Counted from the stretch's first letter, positions 10,575 to 21,480 are shown. The stretch: DNA of 64,000 nt from Chionoecetes opilio (GCA_016584305.1 JACEEZ010000047.1:26790-90789); one strand, 5' to 3'. The notes: generated by a model not told the origin, from the letters alone. Numbers and translations are program-made.

Positions 10575-10884
10575 CCATTGTAGGGTATTATTCTAGATTT
10601 TGCCCATACTCCCCCTCTCCCACAAAACAAGCTTGGGGACCTGGGGAAATGCGGGATATTTGGCTGGGCTACAAAATATGCGTTGCAACCACATAGTTTT
10701 TGAGTTAGGAATTTTTTTTTTAAATCCCTAGATCTAGGGAGACTTCTTTGGTTTTGAGACGTGTGAACCTGACGATTCTCACTAAATGATTACCGAAGTG
10801 TCGGGAACCCCCCCCAAGCCCCCGCTAGGAGGTTAGGTTAGATTTATTTAGGTTAGGGTAGGTTAGATTTGTTTAGGTTAGGTT

Positions 10885-10924
<40 letters not shown>

Positions 10925-11550
10925 TTTGTGCCTATACCGCCTGTAGGCAGTGGTGACCCAGGGCTCGGATTGTAGGCTCTGGAGGTTCACTTGAGGGCTG
11001 TGATGGTTGGTCCTAGCCCGTGGTGACGCAGGCAGGATTCTTATAGTGACGCCTGTGCTTAGAGGCTCATGCCGCCCCCCTGTGTCCTCCGATGCACTCG
11101 CAATCGAAGGTAGAGTTGATGGGCAGGGCATGTGGGTGTTCATTAGGCCACTCGACGGTGCAGAAAGGTTTTGGGTTTCTTCGGGAATCGAACTCGGGTC
11201 ACCGCGAATGCCAGTCGGAGACGCTAACCACTCCGCTACCGCCTCCCCATATGTTATGTTAGGTTAGCTTAGGTTAGATTTGGTTAGGTGGGTCAAGTCC
11301 CCCGCTAGGTAAGGTTAAATTTGGCTAGGTTAGGTTAATTTTGGTTTGGCAAATTTCACTAGAAATAAAGAAAATTACCCTAGATCTTGGGAATTGTACC
11401 CCCCTACACAACTCTTAAATTACGTGTTTCCGACGCATAATTTGTTCCCCACCCGAAAACGCCGCATTCCCACAGGTCCCCAAACTTGTTTGGGGGAAGT
11501 GGAAGAGTATGGGCAAATACTAGAAATTTACCCATTGTAGTACCATCACT
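10575..11550. mobile_element. fold-back element, copy A, containing a SINE
   Basis: The segment 10575-10760 reappears in inverted orientation at about 11350-11550. Shared landmarks are TTGCCCATACT, AACAAGCTTGGGGACCTG (left) and the matching CAGGTCCCCAAACTTGTT (right), and a GATCTAGGG box. The interior contains GGTTAGG-rich DNA on both sides of a SINE (10888-11248) and two directly repeated CCCCCGCTAGG boxes (near 10820 and 11300). Part of the arm recurs near 20.82-20.88 kb inside a similar inverted structure, so this is a family. Confidence 0.7.
10888..11248 (-). mobile_element. tRNA-derived SINE
   Basis: On the minus strand the element begins GGGGAGGCGGTAGCGGAGTG. It has an A-box-like TAGCGGAGTGGTTAGCG segment (about 11223-11240) and a B-box GAGTTCGATTCCC (11183-11195), the internal RNA polymerase III promoter of a tRNA-like head. 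It ends in a 34-base poly(A), seen as poly(T) at 10888-10921. The 3' body is about 270 bp and of unknown origin. Such elements are transcribed by Pol III and mobilised by LINE enzymes. Target duplications are not clear because the flanks are themselves GGTTAG-rich. Confidence 0.82.
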
Positions 11551-12014
11551 TCCAATAAAAATAATATCTTATAAATGATCATGTACCACCTAGGTAAACA
11601 GTGGTTCAACTTTAGTTGTTAATTATTTACCACTACTGTTTGTACACAGCCACATGATAATTTACATTAGGATACGGTATATTCTTCATTTTCTTTCTCT
11701 CTCCCCCCCTCCTCTCCCCTGAATTCAGTGTGATGTCACGTCCCCCTGTGCGGCGTGAGGGTGGTGAAACTACCTTGCGTAGCATATCTTTACCTTTGGT
11801 GTATGCAGCCAGACTCCTTGTGGGCGAGTCTATGGTTGGCGTGTTTTGTGCATTATTTGGTGAGGTGTTGCTAGGGGGGGGGGGGGGGTTGCGTGCTAGG
11901 ATCAAGGTGGCACAGGCGGCACGTCTCTCTCCCTGGGTGTTATGCGTGCCATTGCCTTGTCATTAATTTGAGAGAGACAGACAGACAGACACAGACAGAC
12001 ACAGACAGACAGAC

Positions 12015-12051
<37 letters not shown>

Positions 12052-12338
12052 TAGACATACAGTGATTACTGATGAAATAGTAACCAGAATAACATTAATG
12101 ATGATAATGCTAATATTATGATAATGCTAATGTATATTGCCCTTTATATTATCATCATAATATACTAATTTTCCTTCTCCTCTTCATCATCATCTTCATA
12201 ATGTGCATAGTGCTTTGCAGTCTTTTCCTCAAACAGTTTGGTGAAATACTTATTTTAAATGGGATAAATGAATAAATACACATAAATAAATGGTTAAACA
12301 GAAAGCGTACGTGTTTTATTTTATGTATGTTTTTTTTA
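11551..12338. repeat. intergenic DNA with (ACAG)n at 11971-12056
   Basis: No gene recognised. It includes the right 33-bp inverted partner (11764-11796), a run of about 12 G residues near 11875-11887, and an 86-bp (ACAG)n/(ACAGAC)n microsatellite. The open frames across 11730-11966 show no domain. Confidence 0.7.
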
Positions 12339-12582
<244 letters not shown>

Positions 12583-12763
12583 ATTCGGAAGTTGAACAGC
12601 ATCTTCATTCCTTTCCTTTTATTGAAAAACTCTAGACGCAGAGAGTGTCTGACTTTGCGTTTCATTTCTCTTTATTTTCATTTAAGTGTTTGTGAGTATG
12701 TGTTTGGTATTCATGTGTGTGTCTGTGTTTTCTTGGTGTATGGTTTTTTTTTCTTCTTCTCTC

Positions 12764-13081
<318 letters not shown>

Positions 13082-13461
13082 AACATTTTTATACTTTATT
13101 ATGTTTGACTTTTTACAGTATTTTATAATGATTGTTAAAGGGTTGCTAACAGCCCTATACAAGCAAAAGCTTTTTGGGCAAAGTTATGGAGAGAGAGGGA
13201 AAACACACAGAAAAATAAAAATAAATAAACATTGTGTATACAAATAATAAATAAATAGACTGACTTAAACGGACGATAATAGTTAGTAAGTTACTTACAC
13301 TAATTTACAGGATAATATACAATATTAATATATAATAGTATACAGTGTAACTGTGAAGAATTACTCACAAAATAAGTACAAGAATAATAAAAACAATGAT
13401 AATAGTACAGAAAGCTGGTATAATGATAATAAATGTTTCTTGAATGTATTTTTAAAAGAGC
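13082..13461. other. AT-rich DNA, no gene
   Basis: AT-rich, stop-dense sequence next to the 3' end of the minus-strand retrotransposon that follows. It may include its 3' untranslated region. Confidence 0.5.
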
Positions 13462-14980
13462 TTAAGCTAGGTGAATTATGATATGTACAAGGATATAATT
13501 CCATACCTTGGGACCTTGGCACATTAGGGAATGTTTGTATAGGGTTATTCTATGACTAAGTATGGAAAAGGGAGCGTTGGTTGCAGTTTTGGTAATTGTG
13601 AAGTAGTTTGTCATTATTTTAGTTAAATGCTGTGTGTTTGTACATACAAGATGCAATATTTAATTTTGAGAAATCATTTAGATTAAAAATTATTAAGGAT
13701 TTAAATAATGGAGGAGTGTGCTCGCAGTAGTCACTTTCAGTCATTATTCTGATGACTTTTTTATGGAGTACATTTAGATGGTTTAAATGACAGGGATAAG
13801 TGGTGGACCAAAGTAGATTACAATATTTGAGATGGGGATAAATGTGAGCATAATACATGCATTTAAGAAATTCAACTGGGGCGCAAGTTTTGACTTTGAG
13901 AAGAAGTTGAATTACTGTAGAAATTTTTTAACAGAGGTTGGACAGCTGATGTTTGAATTTTTTTTTTTTTGTAAAAGATTAATCCAAGGAACATTATATT
14001 GTATATTTGAGTAATGCTATCATTTAAAATGTTAAGTTTTGGTAATGGTTGGTATCTGGTAGTGGTACTTGTAGATAACATGAAATATGTCTTGCTTGTA
14101 TTTATAGTTAGGCGGTTAGCCAAACACTACTCCGAAAATTTAGCTAGCTCTGTAATTGTTCTATTGATTAGTTTTGTAGATTTGTCACCAATTATGTAAA
14201 GCGTAGAATCATCGGCAAATTACATGGTATTTAGTGGCTCAGATATGTTACATATGTCATTGATGTATAATAGAAACGTAATAGGTCCCAGTATCCTGCT
14301 TTAAGGTACTCCTAGATGCACTGATTTGGTGGGAGAAGAAATATTGTTGAAGACTGTACACTGTACAGTATATTGGGTCCTATTACTTAGGTATGAGTTG
14401 AACCAGTCATGAATACAGCCACGAATTCCATAGTGATACATTTTGTCCAGTAGAATATTGGGTTGAACAGTGTCAAATGCTTTTCGAAAACCAATAAAGA
14501 TTGAAATGATAGATTTGTTGTTATTTAGTGCAGTGTATAGGGCAGCTATGTAGGTATTGATGGCATCAAAGGTATTAAAATCTTGTCTAAATCCAAATTG
14601 CTTATAATTTAGTATGTTCATTTTACTTAAGAATATCAATAGGTGCTTTTTCATTACCAATTAAAAAAAAATTGAGAACACAGGTTTAAAATAGAAATAG
14701 GTCGATAGTTTTGGGCAAATCAGTTTTTGTTTCCAGATTTATGGATTGGAATTACTTTAGCCAGCTTGATTTTTTGGGATAAACACGTCATGATACCATA
14801 ATACCATGAAACCATTTTCTGGTTAAACATTATTTTAAGGGGTTTGGCAAATATTTTATTTTATTAAAAATATTTCTACTGATACGTCATCGATGTGCCC
14901 CTTCTTATTTTTTAGGGAAGTGATTACTTGAGTGATGTCATTGTTAGTTGCTATGGGTATTAACAAAGAATTAGGGTAGT
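13462..14980 (-). pseudogene. reverse transcriptase and C-terminal part of the 13-17 kb LINE
   Basis: Pieces in order on the minus strand are as follows. The 14301-14660 frame has NYKQFGFRQDFNTFDAIN, SIFIGFRKAFDTVQPNIL (motif A) and YLSNRTQYTV, ending at SVHLGVP (start of motif B). The 13872-14123 frame has a thumb-like segment with MANRLTINTSKTYFML. The 13619-13858 frame has YPHLKYCNLLWSTTYP and LHKKVIRIM. The active-site ADD region falls in the degraded gap near 14200-14230. At least four frame breaks are present, so no enzyme can be made. Confidence 0.75.
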
Positions 14981-15796
14981 TTCCTCGGATATAAGAATTG
15001 TGAGATGTTTGTGTGGACGGCAGGTCATTTGCAAGCTTTGTGGCTATTTGTGAGAAATACTTATTGAATGCCCATGAAATATCGTTTGAGCTATGAATAA
15101 TTTAGATATTGATATTTATGGAGTTGGTTGTTGTTTTCGGATTTGTTTTGTGGTATTTCCTAGTTCATTTATTGTTTCCCAGATCTTCTTAGTATTTTGT
15201 CTGACACTTGCGAATCTTTGTAAGTAATAGTTTTCTTTGAATTGTTTAATTAGGTTAGTAAGATAGTTTCGGTATTTTTGGTATACATCGAAATGTATCA
15301 TTCCTAGCTTATATGATTTGTACAAGATGAATTTGTGTTAGATAGATTTTAGTATGCCGTGCGTTATCCATGGTTTTTGGAGTCTTTTAGTTGTAATGAA
15401 TTTAGATATTTTAGGAAAACAAGAATAGTAAATGCAATGTACCTTGTCTACATATATATTAAAATTTACATTTATATCATTACTGATAAGTATGGATTCC
15501 AATTAATGTCTGTGATCTTAATCAAAATTTTGAACGATTTTGATAGTTTTTTAGCCTAAAGGATATTTTGTGTTTCGTACAAGGCTTCCCTAGAGTTGTG
15601 ATGTTTAGAAACACGGGGAGGTGGTCGCTTAGGGGAAAGTGAAGAATGCCGGAGGTGGAGGGGAACTGTAAAATTTGGCCATATGGGTCCAAAAGGGACG
15701 GTGAGGCTGTGGAGCTACCTATTGTCAGGAAATCTTGTTGGGCGGGATATATGGGGGAAATAATTGAAGGACTGCATTGTGACTAGAAAATTGTTA
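14981..15796 (-). pseudogene. LINE endonuclease distal part and linker
   Basis: On the minus strand from 15796 the translated sequence carries ISRPTRFPDN followed near 15630 by LSDHLPVFLN, the SDH motif that closes an AP endonuclease. Then comes a basic linker (15116-15325) with KQFKENYYLQRFASVRQNTK and TKKIWETINELG, the connection typical of this group between endonuclease and RT. Stops interrupt the region, and its N-terminal partner lies beyond the solo LTR at 16835-17480. Confidence 0.7.
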
Positions 15797-15952
15797 CTAG
15801 TGTTACGTCCCCAGCCACAATTCACCACACTGCAGCTCCTTGCTGCAAAAACATGCACAGTAAATATTGTGCAATACCTATCTATGTGCCTTACTTCTCT
15901 CTTAAGAGAAGTTCTCCCGGGCCGGCTGGTTGGTAACTAGATTTGCACTCCC

Positions 15953-16110
15953 CACACCTCTCTCTCACAACCACACCTCACTCTCACAACCAGACCTCAC
16001 TCTCACAACCAGACCTCACTCTCACAACCAGACCTCACTCTCACAACCAGACCTCACTCTCACAACCAGACCTCACTCTCACAACCAGACCTCACTCTCA
16101 CAACCACCAG
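15953..16110. repeat. 19-bp minisatellite inside the LTR
   Basis: About eight copies of CTCACTCTCACAACCAGAC, nearly perfect. It accounts for the repetitive HNQTSLSQPDL-type open frames. Confidence 0.95.
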
Positions 16111-16214
16111 GCAAATATTGACACTTCTCTATTTAACATATTATATATTTACACAATCATATATATACATAAACAAAGAAATAAATCCATCATAGCCCTT
16201 TTGATGTCTCAAAC

Positions 16215-16580
16215 ATCAATTCACATCATCACACACCATCAGCTTACACGCCAGTCAACACGTACACAAACCACACACCAGGCTACACGCCTCCACACAA
16301 CCAGCTGCTGCTCACACCATCAGGCTTACACGCCAGTCAACACGTACACAAACCACACACCAGGCTACACGCCTCCACACAACCAGCTGTTGCTCACGCC
16401 ATACACCTCCGACACACACACACACGCCTCCACACAACCAGCTGCTGCTCACACCATACAGGCTACACGCCTCCACACAACCAGCTGTTGCTCACGCCAT
16501 ATACCTCCGACACACAACACACCATCAGCTGAGCTGCTGCTCACGCCATACACCTCCGACACACACACACCTTACACCAT
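16215..16580. repeat. about 80-bp and shorter tandem repeats inside the LTR
   Basis: The blocks starting at 16235 and 16315 repeat with an 80-bp period (CACCATCAGG..., TACACGCCAGTCAACACGTA, CCACACAACCAGCTG). They are followed by partial units built from CACGCCATACACCTCCGACA and CACAACCAGCTG boxes to about 16580. Confidence 0.85.
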
Positions 16581-16834
16581 CAGTCAATCATACACCAAGT
16601 CAATCACCAACTCAAGCACACACCCAACACACAATATACTTCCCTTGTACCACACTCAGTACAACACGTGGCCTATCCACGGAGCTTCCACCGCCAGCTC
16701 CTAAGCTGTCCACCCGAAAAGAGACCCTCGCTCCACTTTCTATCCAGCTCATCAACATGCTTGCTTAATATACGGGACCACAAACATATGACTCCACAGA
16801 AAATGTTTTTAGGGGTGACTAAGGGTAACACTAG

Positions 16835-17480
16835 GTGAGTGTGATTCGTGTTCCAATAAATTACTGTTGAAGTCACCGGAAATAATGATTCGGTTATTAA
16901 TGAAGGGGCTTTGTGAGAGTAGGTTATCCATGATGGCATTAAACTCATTGATGTTATTGTATTTACATTGGTGACGGTATAAGATGATTTGATGTAGGAA
17001 GTGCTGTCGAATGTAATTTTAACTGTACATAATTCTATGTTATCATCACATTTACGTATTCGCTTAGTAGTACACGCGGATTATTACAGTTTGCATAAAT
17101 TGCTACAAACCGTCACCTTTGGGAACCATCGCGCCTATGTACATGATATGTATTGAAACCTTTTATTTCGTGTAGGTGGACTTTTTTGGTTTAGGCCAGG
17201 TTTCACTAACGCACAAAATATCTGGAAATTTGGGAAGGGATTTAAGAAGGGAAATCAGTTGATCATAGTTTTTGTTTAAAACGCGGGAGTTTACTTGAAA
17301 AATATTAAAATAATCTAAGCATTGTTTGGGAATTGCTGTCGCATATGAGGTGAGGTCATAGTAGTTGCATATATCAACAACGTCTAAGGAGTTATACATA
17401 TAATTTAATATATCAAGACCTACATTACCCGTATCATGGCTGTCTTCATCAACATTGAAGTGTGTCAGGGAGATTGACAT
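16835..17480 (-). pseudogene. LINE endonuclease N-terminal part
   Basis: From 17480 the minus-strand frame has FNIFQVNSRVLNKNYDQLI followed by PDILCVSETWP, the N-terminal strand and the metal-binding Glu of an AP endonuclease. Nearer 16866-16877 the GDFN catalytic motif appears in SGDFNSNLLEHESH, after INNRIII. The middle (16960-17160) is frameshifted. The protein continues beyond the solo LTR at 15796. Confidence 0.78.
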
Positions 17481-18000
17481 CAGGGAGGTTCACAAGCAGG
17501 CCCTTGGGTGTGGTACGTTAATGTGTATATGTTATATATAATTTAAAAGCAAAGAAAAAATAAAATTTTGATATCTAGGAACCTAGAGTATGGCCCTCCA
17601 GGTACAATTATACAAAAAAATAAACAAACAAGCAGGGGTATCTAATACTAAACTATAAGGATAATCAAATGGAAATTAAAATATATTAAATTTTCAACAC
17701 CAGAATTTCAACATAGTTTAACTCATGGGTTTTTTAACCTTTTGATGATTCTAGACCCCCAATGGGTTGCCACTATGATCCCATACCACTTGACTGTCGA
17801 AATAATCATCATCACCAGTCCTATTAGTTGACGTATGACCTCCAAAGATGTCAATAGGTTGAATATACTTTAGATATTGATAGCTAGGAATAGAACATAA
17901 AAGAAAATCATAAACATTTTTAATTTTCTCATATTTATTTACAACAAGCAAAAACAAAAAAAAGAAATGGCAAATATACAAACAGCTGCAACTATATTAC
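17481..18000. other. AT-rich DNA, no gene
   Basis: Stop-dense AT-rich sequence. No motif recognised. Confidence 0.5.
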
Positions 18001-18125
18001 AATACTAGCCGCAAAGCCGACCTCCGGGCGGACTTTTTGGCTAGCTCCTGCGGAGGGCTATTGGTGGGCCTTCGGCCCACCACCTGTGTTTGGTGGGCCT
18101 TCGGCCCACCAAAAATGGACTCTCC
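18001..18125 (+). repeat. GC-rich island with two C(TTCG)G hairpins
   Basis: A 21-bp perfect hairpin, TGGTGGGC-CTTCGG-GCCCACCA in overlapping form, occurs twice, at 18062-18082 and 18091-18111. In RNA each would close on a C(UUCG)G tetraloop. The upstream part (18008-18060) has further self-complementary GC boxes. The island is sharply distinct from the AT-rich flank and ends before the minisatellite. It is probably the end of a mobile element. Confidence 0.7.
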
Positions 18126-18179
18126 AGATAGCCCTTCTAACTTTCCTGAAATCATGGATGTAGAAATGTATGTATTCCC

Positions 18180-18945
18180 CCCAGCCATTCACTCACCCAT
18201 TACCCATCACCCCCCACCCATTCACTCACCCATTACCCATCACCCCCCACCCATTCACTCACCCATTACCCATCTTCCCCCACCCATTCACTCACCCATT
18301 ACCCATCACCCCCCACTCATTCACTCACCCATTACCCATCACCCCCCACCCATTCACTCACCCATTACCCCCCACCCATTCACTCACCCATTACCCATCA
18401 CCACACACCCATTCACTCACCCATTACCCATCACCCCTCACCCATTCACTCACCCATTACCCATCACCCCCCCACCCATTCACTCACCCATTACCCATCA
18501 CCACACACCCATTACCCATCACCCCCCACCCATTCACTCACCCATTACCCATCACCCCCCACCCATTCACTCACCCATTACCCATCACCACACACCCATT
18601 CACTCACCCATTACCCATCACCCCCCACCCATTCACTCACCCATTATCCATCACCACACATCCATTACCCATCACCCCCCACCCATTCACTCACCCCCCC
18701 CCCATTCACTCACCCATTACCCATCACCACACACCCATTCACTCACCCATTACCCATCACCCCCCACCCATTCACAACACCCATTACCCATCACCACACA
18801 CCCATTCACTCACCCATTACCCATCACCCCCCACCCATTCACTCACCCATTACCCATCACCCATCCCCCCAACCCATTCACCTCCCCCCACACCCATTAC
18901 CCATCACCCCACCCATTCAGTCACCCATTACCCATCACCCTACAT
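18180..18945. repeat. 33-bp minisatellite array
   Basis: About 23 imperfect units of a 33-bp repeat built from CCATTCACTCA, CCCATTACCCAT and CACCCCCCAC, with deletions giving shorter units. It accounts for open frames repeating HSPITHHPPPI. The repeats have no unique spacers, so this is not a CRISPR array. Confidence 0.97.
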
Positions 18946-19004
18946 CAAGACTTCCTCAATTCTCGCAACCCACTTTTGTTTTCACAATTCTCGCTAATAG
19001 GCTG

Positions 19005-19171
19005 CTAAAAAAAAAAAAAAAAAAATGATCGGATCATCTCATAAGTGGGCTTATGACCTTCTCCTGGTCAACCTGATTCCAAAAATGCCATATGAGGTGT
19101 TTGCGCCACGGGGGCGAACCTATACCACACACACCCCACACACACACACACACACCCCACACACACACACA

Positions 19172-19219
<48 letters not shown>

Positions 19220-19235
19220 CACAGACAGACAGACA
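19005..19235. repeat. poly(A) run and (CA)n microsatellite
   Basis: An 18-base A run at about 19008-19025 is followed, after a short unique segment, by CACACACCCCACACA-type repeats at 19121-19218 and then ACAGACAGAC. The A-run with the upstream AT-rich and GC-island sequence could be a retroposon tail, but I cannot delimit one. Confidence 0.85.
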
Positions 19236-19429
19236 CACTTTCGCTTATATTATTATAGATAACTTTGATTCACCTGTTTCAGATTATAAATCAGCAACTT
19301 TACTTCTTACAGCTGAGTTCTATCACAATAATTACACAAAGAAGAAAACAAACATAAATATGCAATGTTTTCAATAACTCCACTAGATAACAGAATTACT
19401 AATCTAGTGAGATATTTGCTGTTGGGTTT

Positions 19430-20220
19430 AATCAATCAAAACATGGAATCGGGGTACAGTTACTGCCAAAGCTACTCGCATGTCATCTGACACATCAAGT
19501 CGATTTCTCCACTTTGATTTCAGATTTGAAAATGCAGAGAGCTCAGTTTGCACAGTGATACGTAGTTGTGAAGGGAACCCAAACATTAATTGCCCTCATT
19601 GCCAAGTTTGCGTAAGCTGCGATCTGCTCACCACCAAAACTGCTTGACATCCATCTCAGCAGCCCTCTCAAATCAGCTTTCTTTCTTTAAAAAAAAAAAT
19701 CTGCTTTCTTTCTTTTTATTTCTTGGTAGTCAATGAAATCATCCTTTACTGAATCGTTGTCTCTTATTATCGATCAAACAAGAAAGAGTTTTGGATTCAA
19801 ACGGATTCCATGCTAAAATCATCAATATCTGAGAAGTAACCTTCAAACTTGTACTTAAGACTTCCAAGTGGTTCTTGACTTCTTGAAGTATTTATAAAGG
19901 CAATGTTTTACCATCTCCAATAAGAATATTGTCAAGGATTGGAAAGTTTGCCAGGTTTCTGTTTTCAACTCGGCGACTCCAGATACGTAATGTCCTTGTA
20001 AATGCGACAACTTTTCCCCTGGCTTGAATAATGTCCACATCCCTTCCCTGCATTGATATGTTCAAATCATGGAGGAGTCTGAAAATAGCAGCCAAATATC
20101 CCAGGCTAACAATATAATGTTCATCTTCTAAATTATTTGCTTCTGGGGATTGTTGATGTTTGAGGAATTCAAGCATTTTATCCCGCATTTCCACTACACG
20201 TGCGAAAACACGGCCACGAC
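19430..20220 (-). pseudogene. hAT (ZBED-type) transposase, C-terminal half
   Basis: On the minus strand from 20220 the frame reads GRGRVFARVVEMRDKMLEFL, then SLGYLAAIFRLLHDLNIS and MQGRDVDIIQARGKVVAF, then RIWSRRVENRNLANFPIL. This is the characteristic middle of ZBED/SCAN-type hAT transposases. After a frameshifted stretch, 19590-19430 reads ITVQTELSAFSNLKSKWRNR followed by LDVSDDMRVALAVTVPRF, the hAT C-terminal dimerisation block (family consensus S-x-FS...YRNRL). The N-terminal half lies at 29515-30300, with a 9.3-kb transposon between. The join is marked by an 8-bp duplication (GCCACGAC at 20213-20220). Catalytic residues of the C-half are not preserved, so it is a dead copy. Confidence 0.85.
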
Positions 20221-20389
20221 CAAGGAAGATAGAGGACAAGGAAGGTGGTGTCCTATCGCAGCAGAAAATCCCTGCACTATGCACTTGCTGGCGCTTAGAT
20301 GGCGCCACCGTCGCCTCTTCAGGGAATGTAAACAAACAGACCCACAAGGGCCACATGGCTACTGACACCCCAGACGCAAGAATGCCGCC

Positions 20390-20490
20390 CGTCGCCTCTC
20401 GCTATTGCTACTGAGTGAGTGTGTGTGTGGCAAGAAGAGACGTAAACACCCTGGAGTGAGGCTGCAGTTGTTCCCCAAAGATGCCAGAAG
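20390..20490 (+). CDS. possible THAP-like first exon of the transposon
   Basis: The frame ending at 20490 reads ECVCGKKRRKHPGVRLQLFP then KDARR and is followed directly by GTATGTAAG, a consensus 5' splice site. The pattern Cys-x-x...G-V-x-L-x-x-F-P-K-D-x-R-R resembles the first half of a THAP zinc finger, the DNA-binding domain of P-element transposases. The expected N-terminal start is not in frame. An ATG at 20382 (MPPVASRYCY) reaches a stop at 20412, so a small frameshift would be needed. The position, about 160 bp inside the left inverted repeat and pointing inward, fits a transposase first exon. No second THAP exon with the C-x2-H and AVPTIF-type end was found. Confidence 0.35.
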
Positions 20491-20815
20491 GTATGTAAGT
20501 GTCGTTTTAAAGGATATTTGAGTCAATAAGAGAAAATCCAGAGTGACCAAATATCCTTAAAAACAACCATAACAGGCATGTTCAGAATCTGCTGAAAAGA
20601 GCTACCCTCTATGAGCGCTCCCTCCCTTTCCTCTTAAGCTATCACTGGGCATGTCTCTAACTCTAAAGGGCTCAAGGTAGTCAAGCCTGACACCGTGCTG
20701 GCGAAAATAAAAGAAACTAGATAAGCCCGTTACCGTGCACGCGTGTTTCCCCTTTAGTCACACATGGATTGTAAAGGACGAGAATACACAGATGACAAGT
20801 GTGTCGGTAAATATT
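20491..20815. other. candidate intron or non-coding DNA
   Basis: No gene recognised. It begins with the putative splice donor and runs to the left arm of fold-back copy B. Confidence 0.4.
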
Positions 20816-21026
20816 CGATATTATTCTAGTTATCCCATACTTCCACCTCCCCCAAAACAAGCTTGGGACCTGGAGGGTTATAATGGACGAGAGTTTCGCG
20901 GTCGTTTTCAGAGACACCGACTATTTTGTCTTGGCCTACAATAGGTGCTTGTTCTAATGGAGATAGTTTTATTTTGTGCAAATCCATAAAACAAATTAAA
21001 AATAAATCCGAATTTTATGATACCGT

Positions 21027-21311
21027 GGTTATTGTTGTTGTAGATTGTCACCTGTGTTTACAGGTGACATGGGCCCTTCGCCTGATGGCGGCCCATAGGT
21101 GTAAGTCGAGGGACAATGCCCATAGGTGAAAGCCGAGGGACAATGGGAGGGGGCGCAGCACTTATGGGCTGCGCGGCGAGGAAGGAGGTGGGAAGAGGAA
21201 CCGTGGGGGGGCATGCATGGCCCGCTGCGACGGGGGTTGGCGTGTTAACCCACCAGCAGCTCCTTGCGCGGCGACTGCTGGCTTCCTCTGTTTTTTTTTT
21301 TTTTTTTTTTT
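21027..21311. mobile_element. SINE-like insertion with 14-bp target duplication
   Basis: The 14 bases TTTTATGATACCGT occur at 21013-21026 and again at 21312-21325, bracketing 285 bp that end in about 21 T residues. The insert has a perfect TGTCACCTGT-GTTT-ACAGGTGACA hairpin near 21046-21069. It also has two direct copies of CCCATAGGTG(T/A)AAG(T/C)CGAGGG (about 21089 and 21119). The duplication shows transposition by target-primed integration. I do not recognise a tRNA or 5S head, so the class is uncertain. Confidence 0.65.
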
Positions 21312-21344
21312 TTTTATGATACCGTTGCCATTAAAAACAATGAA

Positions 21345-21480
21345 TCTTGGTCTTTTAGGTTTTAATGAAACCTATAAGGTTAGGTTAGGTATACTTTGTG
21401 GTTAAGGTTAGGTTAGGTTTCATTAAAACCTATAAGGTTAGGTTAGGTTTCATGAAAACCTATAAGGTTAGGTCAAGTTT
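21345..21480. repeat. GGTTAGG-rich stretch
   Basis: Repeated AAGGTTAGGTTAGGT units are interspersed with TTTCAT(T/G)AAAACCTATA. Similar tracts lie at 10838-10888 and 11261-11340. They contain TTAGG, the arthropod telomere unit, but are not uniform arrays. Confidence 0.7.

Larger units (their letters stand above)
15801..16830. mobile_element. solo LTR with CTAG target duplications and internal satellites
   Basis: The 1,030-bp segment begins TGTTACGTCCCC and ends GGGTAACA, giving the TG...CA ends and 6-bp inverted termini (TGTTAC/GTAACA) of an LTR. It is flanked by CTAG on both sides (15797-15800 and 16831-16834). Deleting it with one CTAG restores the interrupted endonuclease frame. No internal coding region is present, so it is best read as a solo LTR left by recombination. 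Ty3/gypsy-type origin is inference from the 4-bp duplication. The interior is dominated by two tandem arrays, which is unusual for an LTR. Confidence 0.85.
13462..17480 (-). mobile_element. non-LTR retrotransposon (Jockey/CR1 group), interrupted by a solo LTR
   Basis: Reading 17480 down to 13462 on the minus strand gives the start of an endonuclease, the rest of the endonuclease, a linker, a reverse transcriptase and a C-terminal region, all decayed by stops and frameshifts. An LTR of 1,030 bp sits at 15801-16830 inside the endonuclease. Removing the LTR plus one CTAG restores the frame. AT-rich codon usage and the C-terminal IYPHLKYCNLLWSTTYP block distinguish it from the CR1-like family at 2-6 kb. 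It could belong to a Rex1/Babar-like or Jockey-like branch; I cannot decide by eye. Confidence 0.8.

Noticed and set aside
10888..11248. tRNA gene on the minus strand
   Set aside because: A and B boxes are present, but the body extends far beyond a tRNA and ends in poly(A), so it is a SINE.
10838..11340. Interstitial telomere array
   Set aside because: GGTTAGG motifs are irregular and mixed with other text; not a (TTAGG)n array.
15930..16704. 253-codon Thr/His-rich open frame
   Set aside because: Produced by the two tandem arrays inside the solo LTR.
18001..18060. Helitron 3' terminus (CTAG near 18005 with a nearby hairpin)
   Set aside because: The minus strand has GCGGCTAGTATT, but I could not find a convincing terminal stem-loop at the right distance or a TC start.
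18180..18945. CRISPR-like array
   Set aside because: Repeats are contiguous with no unique spacers, in a clearly eukaryotic context.
18037..19008. 323-codon HSPITHHPPPI repeat protein
   Set aside because: Reads a 33-bp minisatellite whose length is divisible by three; two frames are open at once and nothing flanks it as a gene.
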